NCBI RefSeq assembly: GCF_023509475.1
Contig: NZ_JAKSDZ010000014.1
Span: forward strand, 1-64,000
DNA: 64,000 bases
Reading direction: 5' to 3'
From: Aestuariirhabdus haliotis
GTDB lineage: Bacteria > Pseudomonadota > Gammaproteobacteria > Pseudomonadales > Aestuariirhabdaceae
Positions 1 through 8,503 of this stretch are shown piece after piece; the first letter of the stretch is position 1, and every line of letters begins with the position of its first letter. The notes under the pieces were generated by a model that did no database searches, was not told the origin of the DNA, and saw only the letters and a program-made list of their open reading frames with translations. A program made the translations under genes and the position numbers.

Positions 1-12
1 GTCTACACCTAG

Positions 13-135
13 TGTTTGAATATTCATGATGATTCGCCTCTTGGGTTTCGTCACCTTCAGCCTAGTTTAGGGTGGGAGGCGAGTCATCTTATTAGACCTG
101 ACCCTGTTGGGTACAAAGAGATGGCGAATGCCTAA
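13..135 (+). pseudogene. Possible C-terminal remnant of a toxin-like protein
   Basis: After an in-frame TAG at 10-12, frame 1 stays open from 13 to the TAA at 133-135. It encodes about 40 residues, including IHDDSPLGFRHLQPS and GWEASHLIRPDP, and ends YKEMANA. The composition (conserved-looking W, H, R and P residues, ending just before a small AT-rich gene) resembles the end of a polymorphic toxin domain followed by an immunity gene. No start codon with a ribosome site is visible. The rest of the gene is either outside the window in another frame or lost. The family is not recognised and the assignment is a guess from context. Confidence 0.25.
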
Positions 136-191
136 TTAGCCCTTGCATTCCGTCAGATTATATTTCTTCCCCGGGGCCTGTGAGAAAGTAA

Positions 192-833
192 ATGAATACG
201 GATGATTTATTGTGTCTAGATGGAAGCGGGGTTCGTTTAGATTTTGATGATATGTGCTCACTCCCCGACAGCAAAGTCCCGCGCGATCGAATTTCTGATT
301 TAGAAGCTTTGAGCGTTAGTAACCAGCCTCTGCATATTGTTATCGATGCGTGTTGTTTGCTAGCTTCATGGGGGTATAGTGAATATGTTGGAAAGTTGAG
401 AGAGTTTGCCGTTAGTCATGTTTCTGAAGGGGTGGGTGAAATTACCCCTCATAGAAATCGTGGTTATGATGTGACTTGTGAGAGAATATTAAGTGCTTTT
501 ATTTCATATTGGATTCGTTATGAAATGCGTTCTCCTCAGGAGGGGGAAGATGCTAGAAAGCTTATATTTTCTAGCGTTACAGAACTTGTTAGGTTGGCCA
601 GTAAGGAACAGTTTGAGCTGTGTGAACTATATCAGCATGTTTTGGATTATAAGTGGGTTGAATATATCCCAGTCCTTAAAGAGCATTTTAAAGCGATTCT
701 AAATAATGCATGTCAGCATGACTGGAAGGTCGTCGACGCAATTAACTTTTTAGATAAATATGATGCTGATTTTGTAAGTGAAGTGTTAAGTAAGCATAAT
801 AAATCACGATCAGATTATCCCTTAGATCGCTAG
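192..833 (+). CDS. Hypothetical protein, possible immunity protein
   Basis: The ORF encodes 213 residues, acidic and probably cytoplasmic. There is no signal peptide or membrane segment, and the predicted content is mainly helical. I do not recognise the family. Its DNA is visibly richer in A and T than the genes after 2.5 kb, which suggests recent acquisition. It starts 56 bases after the toxin-like tail ending at 135 and is followed by mobile-element-like repeats. This arrangement is typical of immunity genes behind polymorphic toxins, but that role is inferred from position only. The ATG at 192 follows GAGAAAGTAA, a weak ribosome site. Confidence 0.6.
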   Translation: MNTDDLLCLDGSGVRLDFDDMCSLPDSKVPRDRISDLEALSVSNQPLHIVIDACCLLASWGYSEYVGKLREFAVSHVSEGVGEITPHRNRGYDVTCERILSAFISYWIRYEMRSPQEGEDARKLIFSSVTELVRLASKEQFELCELYQHVLDYKWVEYIPVLKEHFKAILNNACQHDWKVVDAINFLDKYDADFVSEVLSKHNKSRSDYPLDR

Positions 834-847
834 GCTGCTAGGAAATG

Positions 848-945
848 AACTCTGGGGTCAGAACTTACACTTGACACACTCCCTTTGTTTCCCAGGGTTG
901 TTCATAGCAAGCAGGTAAAAGAAAACTCTGGGGTTCCGAATTCAA
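848..945 (+). repeat. Two diverged copies of an AACTCTGGGGT motif
   Basis: AACTCTGGGGTCAGAACTT begins at 848, and a diverged copy, AACTCTGGGGTTCCGAATTC, begins near 924. Short CTCTGGGGTC..ACTT sequences of this kind often flank small transposase genes in gammaproteobacteria (recollection, not checked here). No transposase ORF is present, so this would be a relic. Confidence 0.4.
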
Positions 946-958
946 CTTCCAAGTGCAC

Positions 959-1107
959 CACTTTTCAAGGCATAAAAAACTTCGCTTAGTGTTTGGTGAT
1001 TTAGGCTCTTTCTGTGTCGATTGTTAAGGCAGTGGACTGCTTTTACAGCATCCTTTTCCTGGATTTCTCTGAAATCCATACCTTTCGAAAAGTGCTACCT
1101 TAACAAT
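959..1107. repeat. Nested imperfect inverted repeats in the 834-1133 gap
   Basis: CACTTTTCAAGG at 959-970 pairs imperfectly with CCTTTCGAAAAGTG at 1081-1094. ATTGTTAAGG at 1020-1029 pairs perfectly with CCTTAACAAT at 1098-1107. The two pairs interlock rather than forming one simple hairpin. They could be ends of a small non-autonomous element or a folded transcript end between the convergent genes. No coding sequence is visible in the gap. Confidence 0.35.
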
Positions 1108-1133
1108 CCGTTTTTTTACTGCAGCCCCTGTCA

Positions 1134-2228
1134 TCAATTACAATAGGTTTTCCCTCTATAGTCTGAAGAGCATAAAATTCCTCCCCAGGTATAACCTTCT
1201 ACACCCTTTGCACGTATTTTGAACCAAGGGTACCCTGCCCATTGTTCACTCGTGATGCCTAAAATCACGACCGGCTGTCGCTCATTTAAAAAGCCTTTTT
1301 TGCGGGCATCCCGGCTAGGTTCGCTGCGCAAGATGCCACCCCAGGAAAAGCCCTCTACTCCGCCTTTTCCGGTTAAGTCTGTGACCGAATACAGTGGGAT
1401 TTTTTTCAAGCTGAAGTCGATATTCAACAGGTTGGATTGGTAATCCAGCCCTGTCTGGTCGCCGGAGTAAAAGGTGGCCACATGTTGTCCCTTTGTCTGA
1501 ACATCGATATAGATCCCTTGCTGTAATGTCTCGTATTGACCAATCACCTCGGCGACCTCATAGGTATAGTCTCCGATGAGAAATTCAAAGGTGTTTTTTG
1601 TGCCATCAGGGCTATGTTTCGTATTTGTTAAGATTTCTTTAGTGACGGTGGCAGCGATCTCCAGCTCTACTTTTTCGCGAGGGCCAAACCGGTAAGAGAT
1701 TCTGGAAAAGGGGGCGTTAATCCGGTCGCTACAGATTGAAAGCAGCTTATTGGTTGGGGTCAGTAAAAATTTCCCTTCGACCTTTTTTTGCCATTTCATC
1801 CTGGCGTTTAAATAGGAGTACTCGCCTTCCAGACAATGGCTGTAAAAGGCTGGCTCGAATAGTGATTCTGGCGCGTTATCAAGGTATTCCCAGCGCTCTT
1901 TGGACCATTGGTCTTCTCCTGAAGAAACATAGATATGATCGTCATCATGAATGCTGAGTTTTACTCCTTTCCCCTCGAAGCTATACCCCCTGAAACGGCA
2001 GGGGGTAATACCATCTTTACAGAGCCGGTGCTCTGTCTTGCCGGACAGCTGTATGACTTCTCCGGTTTCCTTGTCGTAGCTTTGTGCAGAAATATGATCG
2101 CAGCTCACGTGCCCTTCCGGGCAATGCCGGTCGATTTTTACCACTCTCTTATCCGTGGCGTAGTAGGAACTTGCCAGCGAGAAAGGGGTGAGTCCTAGCA
2201 ACAGCAAAAAGACGATGCCGTTTTTCAT
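1134..2228 (-). CDS. Secreted SH3-domain protein of unknown function
   Basis: The protein has 364 residues and a signal peptide (MKNGIVFLLLLGLTPFSLAS, cleavage near residue 19). The middle is a beta-rich region of unknown family with several cysteines. The C-terminal ~75 residues look like a bacterial SH3 domain: VEGFSWGGILRSEPS is followed by a PVVILGIT strand, GYPWFKIRAKG and VEGYTWGGILCS. Bacterial SH3 domains usually bind peptidoglycan or other wall components, so a periplasmic or surface role is likely. The gene is monocistronic, with no helpful neighbours. The SH3 assignment is fairly safe; nothing shows enzymatic activity. Confidence 0.75.
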   Translation of the reverse strand: MKNGIVFLLLLGLTPFSLASSYYATDKRVVKIDRHCPEGHVSCDHISAQSYDKETGEVIQLSGKTEHRLCKDGITPCRFRGYSFEGKGVKLSIHDDDHIYVSSGEDQWSKERWEYLDNAPESLFEPAFYSHCLEGEYSYLNARMKWQKKVEGKFLLTPTNKLLSICSDRINAPFSRISYRFGPREKVELEIAATVTKEILTNTKHSPDGTKNTFEFLIGDYTYEVAEVIGQYETLQQGIYIDVQTKGQHVATFYSGDQTGLDYQSNLLNIDFSLKKIPLYSVTDLTGKGGVEGFSWGGILRSEPSRDARKKGFLNERQPVVILGITSEQWAGYPWFKIRAKGVEGYTWGGILCSSDYRGKTYCN

Positions 2229-2552
2229 ACGAATTTTCCTTCCATGATGTTATAAAAAAGGGGAGTCCATTTGGTTACAACCCTTTGATTGACCACAGGC
2301 TGTTGAGTATAGTTCCAGAGAACACCGCTAAGAGACGGGGCGTAACAGTTCGCATTGATCTGTTATTGCCATTGTGCGGTCTTAACCTGTAGATAAGCCG
2401 GATCGAAGCCTGGGTATTTATCCATTGACCGCAATCTTGGTCTTGTTCGTTTGCCCTTTAATGATTACTATGCTTGCCATTATCAACACTTATAAAAACC
2501 GCAGGTAAGGAAACTCTGTGTCTGTTGATTTATCCAGCCGGCAAAGCAGTGT
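2229..2552. other. Intergenic region between divergent genes
   Basis: This 324-bp gap separates the divergent SH3 gene and diguanylate cyclase gene and should hold both promoters. I see no convincing -35/-10 pair, operator repeat, small ORF or RNA. AGGTAAGGAAACTCTGT near 2505-2521 resembles a ribosome site, but the frame it serves stops after about 16 codons. Confidence 0.4.
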
Positions 2553-3617
2553 TTGCAGTCGACGGTAGGTGCGTCTTTTTTGCCTATGTTATTTGAATTG
2601 TTACTGGTTATTGGTGGCTTTGTGGCTGGCATCCTCACGATGCTGTTGATCTCGAAACGGTTTCCCCATTGCGAGCTTTCAACCACGCATCAACCACTTG
2701 CCAAAGAGGCGAGTGAAGAGCTTGAACGAAACCGGCTGGCGAACTCCTTTGCCCGAATAGGCACCTGGGATTGGCATATCAAGTCGAATCGACTGCAATG
2801 GTCTGATGAAGTTTTCTCCATGTTTGGCTACGACGCCAGCACAACAACCCCCACCTATGAGCTCTTTCTCAATGCGGTTCATCCCGATGATGTTGCCAAG
2901 GTAAAGGAGCAAGAGAGAATTTGCATGGAGGGTAATAGCCCTCATGAGATTGAATACCGTATTGTGTGCCCCGATGGGACGGTAAAGTGGTTGTTTGAAT
3001 CCGGTGATGTTCTGTGTAATGAGGCCGCCGAGCCGGAACGATTCACCGGGATCGTTAGGGATATAACCGCGAGTAAGGAGCGTCAGGAGCGCATTCGCGA
3101 GCTGGCCCATTACGACGCGCTGACCGGTTTGCCCAATCGGGAGCTGTTCCGAATTCGTATGCATGAGGCGATGCAGAGAGCCGAGCATAATGAGCATAGG
3201 GTTGCGCTGGTTTTTATGGATCTGAATAACTTTAAACCCATCAATGATCAAAATGGTCATATTGTCGGGGACAAGGTACTGCACGCTGTTGGGCAAAGGC
3301 TCAAGCATTCCATTCGCAGTATGGATACCATCGCCCGGGTTGGTGGGGACGAGTTTGTCGCGGTGCTGGAGGAGATAAAAACCGAACAGGATGTGGTGAC
3401 GATTGTAGAGCATCTGCGCGATGTCTTTTTGCAGCCCATTACCATCGACCAGCAGCCGTATGATCTGGGCGTGAGTATCGGTATTGCGTTGTCCCCGGAT
3501 CATTCATCCGACATCGATGAGTTGATTCATATCGCCGATATGGCCATGTACCGCGCCAAGCAATCGGGTACTAACAGTTATAGCATTGGTCAGGCACGGC
3601 AACCCCAGCCCGCATAA
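2553..3617 (+). CDS. Membrane-anchored PAS-GGDEF diguanylate cyclase
   Basis: The protein should make cyclic di-GMP from two GTP at the inner membrane. One membrane helix spans residues 12-34. A PAS-3-type sensor fold runs from about 65 to 172 (GTWDWHIKSNRLQW, HPDDV, RDIT). The GGDEF domain follows, with LTGLPNR at 190-196 and an intact GGDEF at 264-268. An RxxD inhibitory site (R255-D258) sits five residues upstream, so the enzyme is probably active and product-inhibited. The TTG at 2553 is the first start; ATG at 2586, just before the helix, is at least as plausible. It faces the mbaA-like gene tail to tail. Confidence 0.85.
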   Translation: MQSTVGASFLPMLFELLLVIGGFVAGILTMLLISKRFPHCELSTTHQPLAKEASEELERNRLANSFARIGTWDWHIKSNRLQWSDEVFSMFGYDASTTTPTYELFLNAVHPDDVAKVKEQERICMEGNSPHEIEYRIVCPDGTVKWLFESGDVLCNEAAEPERFTGIVRDITASKERQERIRELAHYDALTGLPNRELFRIRMHEAMQRAEHNEHRVALVFMDLNNFKPINDQNGHIVGDKVLHAVGQRLKHSIRSMDTIARVGGDEFVAVLEEIKTEQDVVTIVEHLRDVFLQPITIDQQPYDLGVSIGIALSPDHSSDIDELIHIADMAMYRAKQSGTNSYSIGQARQPQPA

Positions 3618-3752
3618 GCGTCACTTGCCTTGATCTGAGGATGGATGCGTTCGTGCACACTGCCTCACAAGGTGCCCCTTGAAGATTGCGATAAACGCTA
3701 GCGAGAACGGGCTGGCAAGAACTGGGGGGCCTCTGATTAATTCAGAATTGCC

Positions 3753-6143
3753 CTAATGAATTTCCTGAACCCTGGTCGTGGTGAATAGCGCCACCAGCTC
3801 GTCCCAGGGGATGGGTTTGGACAGGTAGTAACCCTGTACCAGTTGGCAGGCCTGGCGCTGTAAATACTGAAGTTGCTCTTCGGTCTCCACACCCTCGGCA
3901 ACCACATGCAGGTGGTAAAGATCGGCCAGGGAGAGAATGATATCCACCATGGGTTGCTTGTTGGAGTTACTATCGCTCAGGCTAGCCACAAAAGAGCGGT
4001 CGATTTTGAGGCAATCGACCGGGTAACTGGCCAGCTGATTAAAGGCGGTATAGCCGGTACCAAAGTCGTCGAGTGCCAGGCTGACGCCCAGGGCCTTTAA
4101 GGCCCTTAAGGTATCGATACTTTCTTCGTCGTTATTGATCAGGCTGGTTTCGGTGATTTCAAGTTCCACTTTGCCCGGGTCAACGGCATGCTGATCCAGC
4201 AGCTTTTGTACCTGACTGGGAAAGGCCTTGTTATGAAGCTCTACGGCAGAGATATTGATGGCCATCTTGCCGCTGAAATCCAGGTGTTCCTGTAACCAGC
4301 GCAGTTTGCCCAGTGCTTCATCGATTACTCTTAGATCGATCTGTTTGATCAGCCCGGTGGATTCGGCAATGGGGATAAACTGGTCGGGGCCCAGTCCCTG
4401 TTCGGCCAGGGCCGGGCAGCGCAACAGCGCCTCGGCACTGACCGGCTGCAAGCTATTGGCATCGTAAATGGGCATAAACAGCATCTCGAAACTGCGCTCT
4501 GCCAGGGACTGAATAAGAATTTGCTCAATGTGCTGGCGTTCCTGCATGCGCTGGGCAATCTGCTGGTTAAAGAACTGGTACTGGTTTTTGCCCTGGTCCT
4601 TGGCCTGATACATCGCCGCATCGGCATGCACTAACAGCGCTTCGGCGTTATTACCATCGTCGGGCACCATGGCAATACCGATGGAGGCGTGAACATTGTG
4701 ATAAATGCCGTTGACCTTGAAGCCATGTTCGAACAGATCCAGAACGCGCTGTGCCACCCGTTCGGCCGCCTGAGGGTCAGCCACGTCGGGTAGCAGTAAG
4801 GAAAACTCATCTCCTGCCAGCCGGGCCAGTTGATCATCACTTGCCGTAGCGGCAACATCGGTCGGCCGAATACAGGTTTGTAACTGCTTGGCGAACTCAA
4901 GCAATAACTGATCACCTGCCGCATGACCATATTGGTCATTCACCCGTTTAAAATTATCCAGATCAATAAACAGCAGGGCCATGGATTGCTTGTTGATAAT
5001 GCTTTTACGCAGTTGGCGATCCAGTATTTTGTTAAAGCTTCGACGATTAGATAGGCCGGTCAGGTGGTCGTAAGAGGCCAGATGCTGAACATCTTTTAGC
5101 AGATTGAGATAAGCATTATTAAGCTCACCGAGTTCATCCTGATTGCCCTCGGGAATCATCTCGATGCTGTCGATATTCTGAGAGTGGTCAATTTTCTCAA
5201 TGAGTCTATGAATCGGAGCGACGATCTGGCGGTTGATCAGTAACTTTAGGGTAGCGTAAGAAAACAATGTCAGTAATACGACCAGAATGCTGATGATTTG
5301 CCGGGTAAGAATGAGCTCCTGCACAATAAAGGAATTGGGAATCAGTAGCTCCAGATTAAACAGCGGGTTCACCACATAGAAGGTCATATCCCCATTGTTA
5401 CTGGTGGTGTAGGAGGTGCCTAACTCGTGACTATTGGTCCTGGGATTGAAATCCAGATCGGGGGTAAAGCGCAGTAGTGATGATGTTCCCAGGAAATCAG
5501 CGGTGCGTTGTTGGATGCGCCCCAGGGTTTTTACATTGGCGATCAGCAGCGCGCTAAAATCGGCTTCGGCGTTCAGGCTAAGCTCGTTGATGTCCATGCT
5601 GTGTGCGGAAAAAGGCTTTAACAGGAAAAATTTTATATGACCGTCTGCTCCCTGAAAGAAGCCTTCCCGGGCGCGAGGAATACCCTCTCCGGAAGTCACT
5701 TCATTAAGGTAGTTTTGCAGCAGCTTGCCTGGAATCGGCGCAATGGCAGGCTCGGCAAAAGGGTCCCGGTCGCCGGCAGAGATCAGCAGTTGCCCTGTCT
5801 TGGACAGGATTTGTAGTGTCTCCAGACCCTTGCTGTTCTGTTTGGATTGCTCGAGCACCTTATAGATACGCTGCTCAAAGGTGAATGATTGGTACTCAGG
5901 GTCTTTCGCATTAACAAAATTGATCAGCTCTGCACTATTGAAAATCTGCGACAGGGCAGAGCGTACCGTACGGAGCTCAAGCTGTACTTCCCGTTCGGCA
6001 AAGGTGAGACCCCGTTGGGTTTGACGCACCAGATCGTCACGTAGCTGCAGGGCATAGGCTTCATAGGTAATCCACCCCGACAGGGTAAACACCGACAGGA
6101 TAACCGGCATCAGGATATAGTTGACTCGTTGAGTCAGTTTCAT
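3753..6143 (-). CDS. mbaA: MbaA-like GGDEF-EAL membrane protein
   Basis: This 796-residue inner-membrane protein has TM1 at about 8-30, a ~245-residue periplasmic domain, TM2 at about 282-303 and a HAMP-like linker. A GGDEF domain carries AGDEF at 443-447, with RPTD (426-429) as a possible inhibitory site. An EAL domain follows with EALLR at 571-575 and later DDFGTGYT. Both catalytic motifs look usable. The length and architecture match Vibrio cholerae MbaA (about 790 aa). The gene lies 14 bp downstream of an NspS-like periplasmic polyamine-binding protein, the same order as in Vibrio. By analogy it would convert polyamine signals into c-di-GMP changes. The homology is inferred from architecture and synteny, not a search. 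Confidence 0.8.
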   Translation of the reverse strand: MKLTQRVNYILMPVILSVFTLSGWITYEAYALQLRDDLVRQTQRGLTFAEREVQLELRTVRSALSQIFNSAELINFVNAKDPEYQSFTFEQRIYKVLEQSKQNSKGLETLQILSKTGQLLISAGDRDPFAEPAIAPIPGKLLQNYLNEVTSGEGIPRAREGFFQGADGHIKFFLLKPFSAHSMDINELSLNAEADFSALLIANVKTLGRIQQRTADFLGTSSLLRFTPDLDFNPRTNSHELGTSYTTSNNGDMTFYVVNPLFNLELLIPNSFIVQELILTRQIISILVVLLTLFSYATLKLLINRQIVAPIHRLIEKIDHSQNIDSIEMIPEGNQDELGELNNAYLNLLKDVQHLASYDHLTGLSNRRSFNKILDRQLRKSIINKQSMALLFIDLDNFKRVNDQYGHAAGDQLLLEFAKQLQTCIRPTDVAATASDDQLARLAGDEFSLLLPDVADPQAAERVAQRVLDLFEHGFKVNGIYHNVHASIGIAMVPDDGNNAEALLVHADAAMYQAKDQGKNQYQFFNQQIAQRMQERQHIEQILIQSLAERSFEMLFMPIYDANSLQPVSAEALLRCPALAEQGLGPDQFIPIAESTGLIKQIDLRVIDEALGKLRWLQEHLDFSGKMAINISAVELHNKAFPSQVQKLLDQHAVDPGKVELEITETSLINNDEESIDTLRALKALGVSLALDDFGTGYTAFNQLASYPVDCLKIDRSFVASLSDSNSNKQPMVDIILSLADLYHLHVVAEGVETEEQLQYLQRQACQLVQGYYLSKPIPWDELVALFTTTRVQEIH

Positions 6144-6157
6144 AGCGTAGTTCTGGC

Positions 6158-7186
6158 CTAATCCAGGGCGTTCAGCATCCGAGCGCGCAGGCTTAACGCT
6201 TCGGGTGACAGCCGCTTGTAGACGACACTGCGATCCTGCACGTGCTGTGGAGGGAACAGGGAGTCATCGGTTTGATACTCCTCGCTGGCGAGTTTTTGAG
6301 CCGCACGATTGGGGGTAACGAACCAGATCGATTCAGCGTTTTGCGCGGCGATCTCGGGCCGCGCCAAAAAATTCAGCAAGGCCTGGGTTGCCGGATGAAC
6401 GGCTTTGCCTTCTGGTGCTGTCAGGCATTCTACCCAGAGCAACGACCCCTCCTTGGGGATGATATAGGCCCAATCTTGTTGGCCGGTGGCCTCGCTGATG
6501 GATTCCAGATCGTCAGAAAAGCCCAGCATCAGGCTGATCTGATTATTCTCCTTTTTGCGAAGCGCATGGGAAAATCCGTACTCATCGGTTAGCAAGTGGG
6601 GCTGCTGGGCCTTAAGCAGCGCAAAGGCTTGTTTGAGATCGGCGGGGTCTTCCGAGAAGGGGTCCAGATTCAGGGCCAGCAGGGCGGTACCGGGAGCGTC
6701 CAGATTGTCCATATACATGGCAACTCGTCCCCGGTGCTCCGGTGTTACGTTGAATAGCTGTTGCCAGGAATCGATCGGGGTTTTGGCAACGGAGCGGCGA
6801 TAGAGCAGCCCGGTCGTTCCCGTCGAATAGGGGGTGCCGTAGTCAGTGCAGGCGCTCAGGTAGCTTGGATCATACTGTTGGTCAAAAGCCTTGGTAATGC
6901 CGGACAGATCGGCCAGCAACCCCTGTTCGGAGAGAATTTGCAGACCGATACTTTCCATCATAATCAGGTCGAAGCTCTGCCCCCGGCCGCTGGCGATAAC
7001 GGCGTCCCGCTGGCCTTCGTCGTCAAAATAGGTTTGCTTGACGGTATGACCGGTTTCCTCGGTAAAGGCTTCCAGCACTTCCGGCGCGAGGTACTCTTCC
7101 CAGATGTACAGTTCGACCTCATAGGCGCTGGTTGTGCAGGATAACAGGACAAAAAACAGGCCGGCGAAGGGTTGCAAGGGTTTCAT
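6158..7186 (-). CDS. nspS: NspS/PotD-like periplasmic polyamine-binding protein
   Basis: This is an SBP of the spermidine/putrescine type: 342 residues from the ATG at 7184-7186, which has GAGG upstream. The N-terminus is exported, by signal peptidase I after TTSA or possibly as a lipoprotein at Cys17 (LLSC). The mature start, VELYIWEEYLAPEVLEAF, matches the PotD-type lobe, with a Trp expected to contact polyamine. YGTPYSTGTTGLLYRR and FVTPNRAA are further family motifs. No pot permease or ATPase genes are nearby. The partner is the GGDEF-EAL gene 14 bp downstream, so a sensing rather than transport role is likely, as for V. cholerae NspS. A 47-codon upstream extension of the frame lacks signal-peptide character and was rejected. 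Confidence 0.8.
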   Translation of the reverse strand: MKPLQPFAGLFFVLLSCTTSAYEVELYIWEEYLAPEVLEAFTEETGHTVKQTYFDDEGQRDAVIASGRGQSFDLIMMESIGLQILSEQGLLADLSGITKAFDQQYDPSYLSACTDYGTPYSTGTTGLLYRRSVAKTPIDSWQQLFNVTPEHRGRVAMYMDNLDAPGTALLALNLDPFSEDPADLKQAFALLKAQQPHLLTDEYGFSHALRKKENNQISLMLGFSDDLESISEATGQQDWAYIIPKEGSLLWVECLTAPEGKAVHPATQALLNFLARPEIAAQNAESIWFVTPNRAAQKLASEEYQTDDSLFPPQHVQDRSVVYKRLSPEALSLRARMLNALD

Positions 7187-7646
7187 GGGGTGAATACCTC
7201 GGACTATCTGGAAGGCACCGGGTAATTGTGCCGGTGGAATTAAAGCAGACCCCGTATGATTGATGCCGGGCGTGTGACCTCTTGTTTGAACTAAGCATAG
7301 CAGGCTGCAATGTGTCGGCAGCATCATAGCGGAAGTAAAAATCGGTACTCCTGTCTCAAATCAATTGTTCGATCATAAAATGACCGGCTGGTGAGCAGTG
7401 TATTAGCTGCTATCTCAGGTAACCGTGCAGGAGCAAGGAGAGAGCCGACGGTTATGGAGCAGAGGACACGTCAGGGTGATTCCCTGAGAGCAATCCTGAA
7501 TAGCCACTCTTGCCGGAAGTATGACAGCTTGCCTTTGCCTGTAATAAATTCGCCATCAAACCGTCAGCAAACTGACATGTATAGATAACCATAGTGTAAC
7601 AGCCGGGCGGTTAAGCTGGATCCTAATCGATTTTGAGGTTAGGACC
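7187..7646. other. Divergent regulatory region between nspS and phnC
   Basis: This 460-bp gap must hold promoters for the nspS-mbaA pair and the phn operon. The Pho-box-like repeats (separate entry) sit at its right end. The remainder contains no supported gene. A 65-codon frame at 7391-7588 has no coding character and overlaps the repeats. Confidence 0.5.
7539..7595 (+). promoter_or_regulatory. Tandem Pho-box-like array and -10 for the phn operon
   Basis: Four 7-bp half-sites lie exactly 11 bp apart: CTGTAAT (7539), TCGCCAT (7550), CCGTCAG (7561) and CTGACAT (7572). Spacers are AAAT, CAAA and CAAA. The PhoB consensus is CTGTCAT repeated every 11 bp with AT-rich 4-bp spacers. Two half-sites match 6 of 7 bases, one 5 and one 4. 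CATAGT at 7590-7595, 11 bp after the last site, is a reasonable -10. The 11-bp register is seen directly; PhoB binding is inferred. Confidence 0.55.
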
Positions 7647-8477
7647 ATGTCAGCGATAACAGTTTCCGGTTTGCAAAAGAGCTTCTCGGCTTCTCGGGTG
7701 CTTAGCGATATTTCCATCGAGGTGCAGCCAGGAGAAATGGTGGCACTGGTGGGGTCGTCGGGCTCCGGTAAATCGACTTTGATGCGCCACCTTTCGGGTT
7801 TGACGTTGGCGGATTCTGATAGTGACTCCCGGGTAGAAATGCTGGGCCAGAATGTTCAGCAAAGGGGGCGAGCCGCAACCGATATTCGTCAAACCCGAGC
7901 CCGGATCGGCACGATTTTTCAACAATTTAATCTGGTCAATCGCCTTAGTGTGCAAACCAATGTCTTGATTGGTGCGCTCAGTCGTGTGCCCGTCTGGCGC
8001 AGTTTAACGGGCTGGTTTACCCAGCAAGAAAAACGCCAGGCGCTCGAGGCTCTGGAGCAGGTTGGGCTGCGCGAGCATGCGCTAAAACGCGCGTCAGAAT
8101 TGTCCGGCGGCCAACAACAGCGAGTTGCCATTGCCCGCGCCCTGATGCAGCAGGCGGAGGTGATTCTGGCCGACGAACCCATCGCGTCCCTCGATCCCGA
8201 ATCCTCACGTCAGGTGATGGATACCTTGCAGCGTATTAACCGGGAACTGGGCATCACCGTGGTGGTGACTCTGCATCAGGTGGATTACGCGCAGAAATAT
8301 TGCCGTCGCGCGATTGCCCTGCGCCGCGGCGAAATCTTCTTCGATGGTCCTATCGAAGGATTGGATAACCCTATGCTCGCTGAACTTTACGGCACCCGGT
8401 TATCGGAAAACGGCCCCTTCGACGCAGTCACCGAATGGCCACAAGCATCATCCCATCTTGGGTTAAATCCTGTCTGA
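7647..8477 (+). CDS. phnC: Phosphonate ABC transporter ATP-binding protein PhnC
   Basis: This is the ATPase of the phosphonate/phosphate-ester importer, working with PhnD and PhnE at the inner membrane. The 276 residues show Walker [10 protein letters not shown] near 37-45, the ABC signature [15 protein letters not shown], Walker [13 protein letters not shown] and the switch histidine in VTLHQ. GAGGTTAGGACC before the ATG is a usable ribosome site. It is the first gene of the 13-gene phn operon, directly downstream of the Pho-box-like array. The identity rests on family motifs and the unbroken phn order. Confidence 0.95.
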   Translation: MSAITVSGLQKSFSASRVLSDISIEVQPGEMVALVGSSGSGKSTLMRHLSGLTLADSDSDSRVEMLGQNVQQRGRAATDIRQTRARIGTIFQQFNLVNRLSVQTNVLIGALSRVPVWRSLTGWFTQQEKRQALEALEQVGLREHALKRASELSGGQQQRVAIARALMQQAEVILADEPIASLDPESSRQVMDTLQRINRELGITVVVTLHQVDYAQKYCRRAIALRRGEIFFDGPIEGLDNPMLAELYGTRLSENGPFDAVTEWPQASSHLGLNPV

Positions 8478-8503
8478 CGAATACCTTAACAATGGAGTGC
8501 ATC

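Noticed and set aside
2679-3503. 274-codon frame opposite the diguanylate cyclase
   Set aside because: It is a shadow of a gene with intact PAS and GGDEF motifs; no independent coding signal is present.
6158-7186. Polyamine import function for the PotD-like protein
   Set aside because: No potABC-type genes are adjacent, and the partner gene is a GGDEF-EAL sensor; a sensing role is more consistent.
7187-7327. N-terminal extension of the nspS-like protein
   Set aside because: The 47 extra residues destroy the signal peptide, while the internal ATG at 7186 has a ribosome site and begins a proper signal sequence.
7391-7588. 65-codon frame between nspS and phnC
   Set aside because: It overlaps the Pho-box-like array and shows no ribosome site or coding bias.
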